Source: Sphingobacterium alkalisoli
Lineage (GTDB): Bacteria > Bacteroidota > Bacteroidia > Sphingobacteriales > Sphingobacteriaceae
Assembly (NCBI RefSeq): GCF_005049105.1
Contig: NZ_SUKA01000005.1
Span: 97,843-161,842 of the forward strand
Direction of reading: 5' to 3'
Length of the DNA stretch: 64,000 nucleotides
Part shown: positions 61,701 to 64,000 of the stretch, one piece after another
Numbering within the stretch: the first letter of the stretch is position 1
How the letters are laid out: each line of letters begins with the position of its first letter
Translations under genes and position numbers: made by a program
The notes under the pieces: generated by a model
Database searches by the model: none
What the model was told of the DNA's origin: nothing
What the model saw: the letters and a program-made list of their open reading frames with translations, nothing else

Positions 61701-62992
61701 TCACCTTATTTAATTCGCTAACAACATCGGGGGTACAAGTTAGTGGCTCATCTCCCGAAGTTGATCTTAGGACCAATAATGCTAGTAGATTACTTGTTTC
61801 AAATACAGCTATATCCGCTACAGTGGGAATATCGGGCACTACAGCAACATTCAGTGGTAATGTAAATTCAAACCCTGCACCTACCGTGGGCGGTCATCTT
61901 ACCAATAAAACTTATGTAGATACTAAGCTATCTTTAAACGGAGGGACTTTAACAGGCAGTTTCAATATTGTTCAAGCAAGCCCCTCAGCAGGTACAATAA
62001 ATATAACTGGAGGTAATGGGACTCAAGGATCAGCTCGTATAAATTTCAGGAATAGAGCAGATGCTTCTATATCAGGATTCGTAGGTAAAGCAAGTGCAGA
62101 AAGTAACGATATATCCTTACAAAATCTTAAATCTTCTTCCAGTATAGAACTTGCAGAGAGCTCCCCCCAAATAAAACTTACAGCAGGAGGAGTTAATGCA
62201 ATGTCAGTATCTAATACTGATATAACTATAACTGCACCTTTAAGTGGAACCTCAGCATCTTTTTCAGGTAATATCTCATCAATTACACCTCCTACTAGTG
62301 CAGGTCACTTAACGAATAAAACATATGTAGATGCCCAGTCAGTAATAGAAGCTTTGAATGAAGGTAACGGAATAGGATATAGATTAAGATCGTCAAACCC
62401 AGCTTATTTTGGAGACATTGGGTTGGGGGCTATAGACTTTAGTAGAAGTGTTGCTGTATCAAATACATACGGGGCTACAGGGATAAGCTCTTTTGCAGCA
62501 GGATACAACTCTACAGCTTCGGGTACTTCATCTGTTGCTTTAGGTGAAAATAATATTTCGTCAGGCCAAGGCTCAGTGTCAACAGGGATTAGCAACTCTG
62601 CCACTAGTAGTGGCTCAGCTAATATAGGAGGGCAAGGTAATTCAGCAACTCATTTAAGGTCAGTGACTGTAGGAGGTGTAGGCTTAGTTTCCGGGTCATC
62701 TCAACAGACTTTAGTAGGGCAATATAATGCTCCTTCTAGTTTTGGGCTTTTTGTTGTTGGTAGGGGAACAAATAATGACAATAGAATCAATGCATTCGAG
62801 GTTAATTCTTCGGGAAATGCGACGGTTGAGGGAAACCTAACAACGGCTCAATATAGGTTATCCTCCCTTAACACCGCTCCTATATCCGCTACAGCAACAG
62901 GCTCTACCGGAGAAATACGAATAACATCTACACATATTTATGTGTGCGTAGCTACAAACACATGGGTAAGATCTGCATTAACAACTTGGTAA
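58793..62992 (+). CDS. Long tail fibre with N-terminal signal-like sequence and YadA-type repeats
   Basis: 1399 residues from ATG 58793 (TAATG overlap). It begins with a Sec-type signal sequence MKYILIIMMLFGVAFGQTQG, unexpected on a virion protein. The shaft has repeated fibre motifs (NLYFTQARARASLSAGTGIG, RANHTGTQAISTVSGLQAAL and a second copy, TAGHLTNKTYVD twice). Near the C-terminus SVALGENNISSGQGSVSTGI resembles YadA head repeats of trimeric adhesins. Probably the receptor-binding fibre; no intramolecular chaperone domain seen. Confidence 0.8.
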   Translation: MKYILIIMMLFGVAFGQTQGSLPTGSVPYSTNLFKSPDGLIWTGKAGSYTNIGSKEDYDALISAGYTNAQIDSIALDVYTRARARANHTGTQAISTVSGLQAALDAKQATITGGASTITTANLTANRALISDASGKVTVSAVTNTQLGYLTGVTSAIQTQLNNKINSSEKGAVNGVATLGADGKLPAGQLPSIAITETFVVSSQAQMLALAAEIGDVAVRNDIDKSFILQASPATTLANWIELLSPSVDNTDQIPEGSTNLYFTQARARASLSAGTGIGYNSSTGVISNTSPNLPSNLAVGSRTTTTVPITNSDGTGVTIPVSSTTLAGVMSSTDKVKLDGIATGATVNSTDAQLRDRATHTGVQAISTVTGLQTSLDSKEAVANKATSLASANNTTYPTTLAVSNAITAATPTVNNGTLTMSTGAGLTGSSTFTANQSGNSTFSVGVDALGVEEVSAGKVMTSGYLGIGVNGLSRGSAIPPKDQLSNLGVYTYGQGFLGDDTIPITSAFKMLNVGHTAWSSQLLFNSYQNEMWIRSRTSSNGAFRPWTKIASEDYVNSQIPAPQTLTAQPSGTGSISISSGNTITLNSLRSTDSPDADVKPVSSAGLSVFTNTTGSTNYPSTLGGGLTFHRSGDSNNLGAFQLWKNSNSENVLRFRGGSGTGTWNPWVVLADRDWVSTQIPSPQTLSVGPTAGRIDISGGNSVALSSLLPNPVTTFPDASVIAPAGFYPYNTTSGSVGYPVAAGGGFKYSRAGGGSALGDFDLFKSATDEGNVLYLRSGISTTAYTPFEILATRPWVESFGIGRGVENNSVFVGDLKEISTTGIYRYSNSSTNIPSTLNGHILNIFRLGSAVARLALDDASDLHFNFGPNTTDPTWRRMWSTKHFTQTEVDKWNGYDTRFVDLTTTQSIGGIKTFTNNPVVRPSAASGAILDLRGNDTGDGTAYVRFQGKAIGNQIGYVGKPSPTTDNITLFNSLTTSGVQVSGSSPEVDLRTNNASRLLVSNTAISATVGISGTTATFSGNVNSNPAPTVGGHLTNKTYVDTKLSLNGGTLTGSFNIVQASPSAGTINITGGNGTQGSARINFRNRADASISGFVGKASAESNDISLQNLKSSSSIELAESSPQIKLTAGGVNAMSVSNTDITITAPLSGTSASFSGNISSITPPTSAGHLTNKTYVDAQSVIEALNEGNGIGYRLRSSNPAYFGDIGLGAIDFSRSVAVSNTYGATGISSFAAGYNSTASGTSSVALGENNISSGQGSVSTGISNSATSSGSANIGGQGNSATHLRSVTVGGVGLVSGSSQQTLVGQYNAPSSFGLFVVGRGTNNDNRINAFEVNSSGNATVEGNLTTAQYRLSSLNTAPISATATGSTGEIRITSTHIYVCVATNTWVRSALTTW

Positions 62993-63006
62993 TATATCTA
63001 AATAAC

Positions 63007-63384
63007 ATGAATAAACTATTAACACGCCTTTTTGTAGGCGATTACAAATTCAAAGCGCTGGGGCTCTTTCATAGTATGCCTAGACCAGCTGCTATCATCA
63101 TGCCACTAATGATCATCCTTGGCGTTTACTCGATAAATATCGATGTGTGGTTATATCAGGATACTTTGGGCGTTATCGGTCTGATAGTTCTTGCTATAGC
63201 AATATACTTTGGCTTCATCTATTTTTGGATATGGCCAGCGAAATGGGAGAACCAGACCAACTCACAAAAATGGCAGCATGGTAATGGAATACGAATGAGT
63301 GTTCTTACTAACGTTCTGACGGAAGAGCAATGGGCTGAATGGCATGAGCTAAATGATTACTACTTACCAAGATTAATGAAATGA
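63007..63384 (+). CDS. Membrane protein, holin-associated candidate
   Basis: 125 residues from ATG 63007 (the frame to 62944 would overlap the fibre). Two hydrophobic helices (AAIIMPLMIILGVYSI and LGVIGLIVLAIAIYFGFIYF), then a soluble C-terminus ending LNDYYLPRLMK. It overlaps the next membrane gene by 4 bp. Two consecutive small TM proteins after the fibre suggest a lysis module. Confidence 0.6.
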   Translation: MNKLLTRLFVGDYKFKALGLFHSMPRPAAIIMPLMIILGVYSINIDVWLYQDTLGVIGLIVLAIAIYFGFIYFWIWPAKWENQTNSQKWQHGNGIRMSVLTNVLTEEQWAEWHELNDYYLPRLMK

Positions 63385-63683
63385 TTTTAAACATTATACT
63401 AGGTGTGTTGGGGATAGTCCTCTACACCCTTATTAAGGCTAGACCTTATCTGCAATCGTCGGAAATTCCGACAAACTGGAATAAATTATTATGGGAAAAC
63501 CTTCCTTCATGGCTTTGGGCGATTTTGGTGCTGATCGTTATTGCCGTGATATTGACATATGCTCCTGAAGCTAATCAAGTGGTAGGTCAACTATTCGGTG
63601 GGATGGATTTGCAGAACAGCCCGGTAGGCTTTCTTATGATGGGGATAGCACTAAGTTTTGGAACCAAGGAAATTCAAAAATAA
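63381..63683 (+). CDS. Holin-like membrane protein
   Basis: 100 residues with an N-terminal helix (MILNIILGVLGIVLYTLI), a central TM helix (LWAILVLIVIAVILTY) and a third weaker one (VGFLMMGIALSFGT). Size and layout fit a holin; an endolysin gene would be expected just beyond the window. Assignment by layout only. Confidence 0.5.
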   Translation: MILNIILGVLGIVLYTLIKARPYLQSSEIPTNWNKLLWENLPSWLWAILVLIVIAVILTYAPEANQVVGQLFGGMDLQNSPVGFLMMGIALSFGTKEIQK

Positions 63684-63688
63684 ATAAT

Positions 63689-63862
63689 ATGGGATATTTA
63701 GATCAAAATCAAAAAGGTAACAAGCAGTTACAAATTGATGCAATTAAAGAAGAGCTCAAAAAGATCAATGGTGAGGATATTACCGTTGCTGATGTGTTGG
63801 GATTAGAAGGCCGCCTGGCATCTATAGAGGATCGGTTGACAGCGTTGGAAGAACCAGCGTAG
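63689..63862 (+). CDS. Very small coiled-coil protein
   Basis: 57 residues (MGYLDQNQKGNKQLQIDAIK...), ending in a heptad-patterned helix EGRLASIEDRLTALEE. Five bp after the holin-like gene. May oligomerise; function unknown. Confidence 0.55.
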   Translation: MGYLDQNQKGNKQLQIDAIKEELKKINGEDITVADVLGLEGRLASIEDRLTALEEPA

Positions 63863-63893
63863 TTTTATTTTAAAATATTGATTTATAAATAAC

Positions 63894-63911
63894 AAATATT
63901 AATATATTTGT
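63894..63911 (+). promoter_or_regulatory. Repeated late-promoter-like sequence, copy 4
   Basis: AAATATTAATATATTTGT, 16 bases before the ATG of the last, cut gene. Confidence 0.6.
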
Positions 63912-63927
63912 ATTAAACATTTTAATT

Positions 63928-64000
63928 ATGGCAAGTATAATCTGTCCTGAAGACTGCGAACAAGTATTACCATCATTCAAATTCGACAATTGCGCCCCCG
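63928..64000 (+). CDS. Phage protein, 3' truncated by the window edge
   Basis: The first 24 codons are visible: MASIICPEDCEQVLPSFKFD then NCAP. Three Cys in a short span. Preceded by copy 4 of the late-promoter sequence, so it heads a new unit. Family cannot be judged from this part. Confidence 0.55.
   Translation, partial: MASIICPEDCEQVLPSFKFDNCAP

Noticed and set aside
1..64000. CRISPR arrays, insertion sequences, transposases, rRNA genes
   Set aside because: No regularly spaced repeats with unique spacers, no IS-type inverted repeats with transposase, and no rRNA sequence were seen.

Overview
The window joins about 17 kb of chromosome from a member of the Bacteroidota to about 47 kb of an integrated tailed phage that runs off the right edge. 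The host part points to the Sphingobacteriales, probably Sphingobacterium or a close relative. It has a class II lysS with a C-terminal extension, zinc-free L31, a Bacteroidota-type GlmU-family protein, a menaquinone futalosine-pathway enzyme, and promoters of the TTG-N19/21-TAnnTTTG type. The genus is inferred from gene content and codon style, not from a search.

Host region (1-17255): a truncated lipocalin-like gene converges on lysS across a perfect 64-bp palindromic terminator. Then come rpmE2; an operon of a GlmU-family protein, tpiA, prmA and a Mur ligase; a small XRE regulator; a tiny acidic protein; scpB-mqnC on the minus strand; a TauE/SafE permease with a HAD phosphatase; and a pyridoxamine-oxidase-like gene heading the four-gene ligase-associated DNA repair cluster (exonuclease, ATP-dependent ligase, DEXH helicase, PdeM).

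Phage junction (17256-17390): a 24-bp remnant matching the 3' end of a tRNA (T-loop, T-stem half, acceptor half) marks the attachment site. The intact tRNA and the integrase should lie past the right edge; no integrase is seen here.

Lysogeny module (17391-20124): an HTH protein, two exported proteins, and an S24-peptidase CI-type repressor read leftward. Three palindromic operators lie between the repressor and the rightward promoter.

Early genes (20125-34967): a LuxR-HTH regulator, small proteins, a Rad50/SbcC-like ATPase, RecT, a metallo-beta-lactamase-fold protein, a replication-initiator-like protein, DnaB helicase, a phage-borne DNA sliding clamp, an NdpA-family protein and a PcfK-PcfJ pair. 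Many of these genes are preceded by a recurring leader motif (AGTAACACAAA ... CACGCAAA).

Accessory block (35062-38233): a minus-strand cassette of a two-TM protein and a HEPN-like protein, a RuvC-like resolvase, about 590 bp of apparently structured non-coding sequence, and a two-TM coiled-coil protein. This is the best place to look for an undescribed system.

Late genes (38306-64000): small and large terminase, portal, a MuF head protein with a toxin-like C-terminus, scaffold, major capsid, neck and tail-completion proteins, tail chaperone with a probable -1 frameshift partner, a 1226-aa tape measure (siphovirus-like tail), tail tip proteins with Ig-like domains, collar and fibre proteins, and holin-like membrane proteins. 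A repeated promoter-like sequence (AAATATTAATATATTTGT) precedes four late units.
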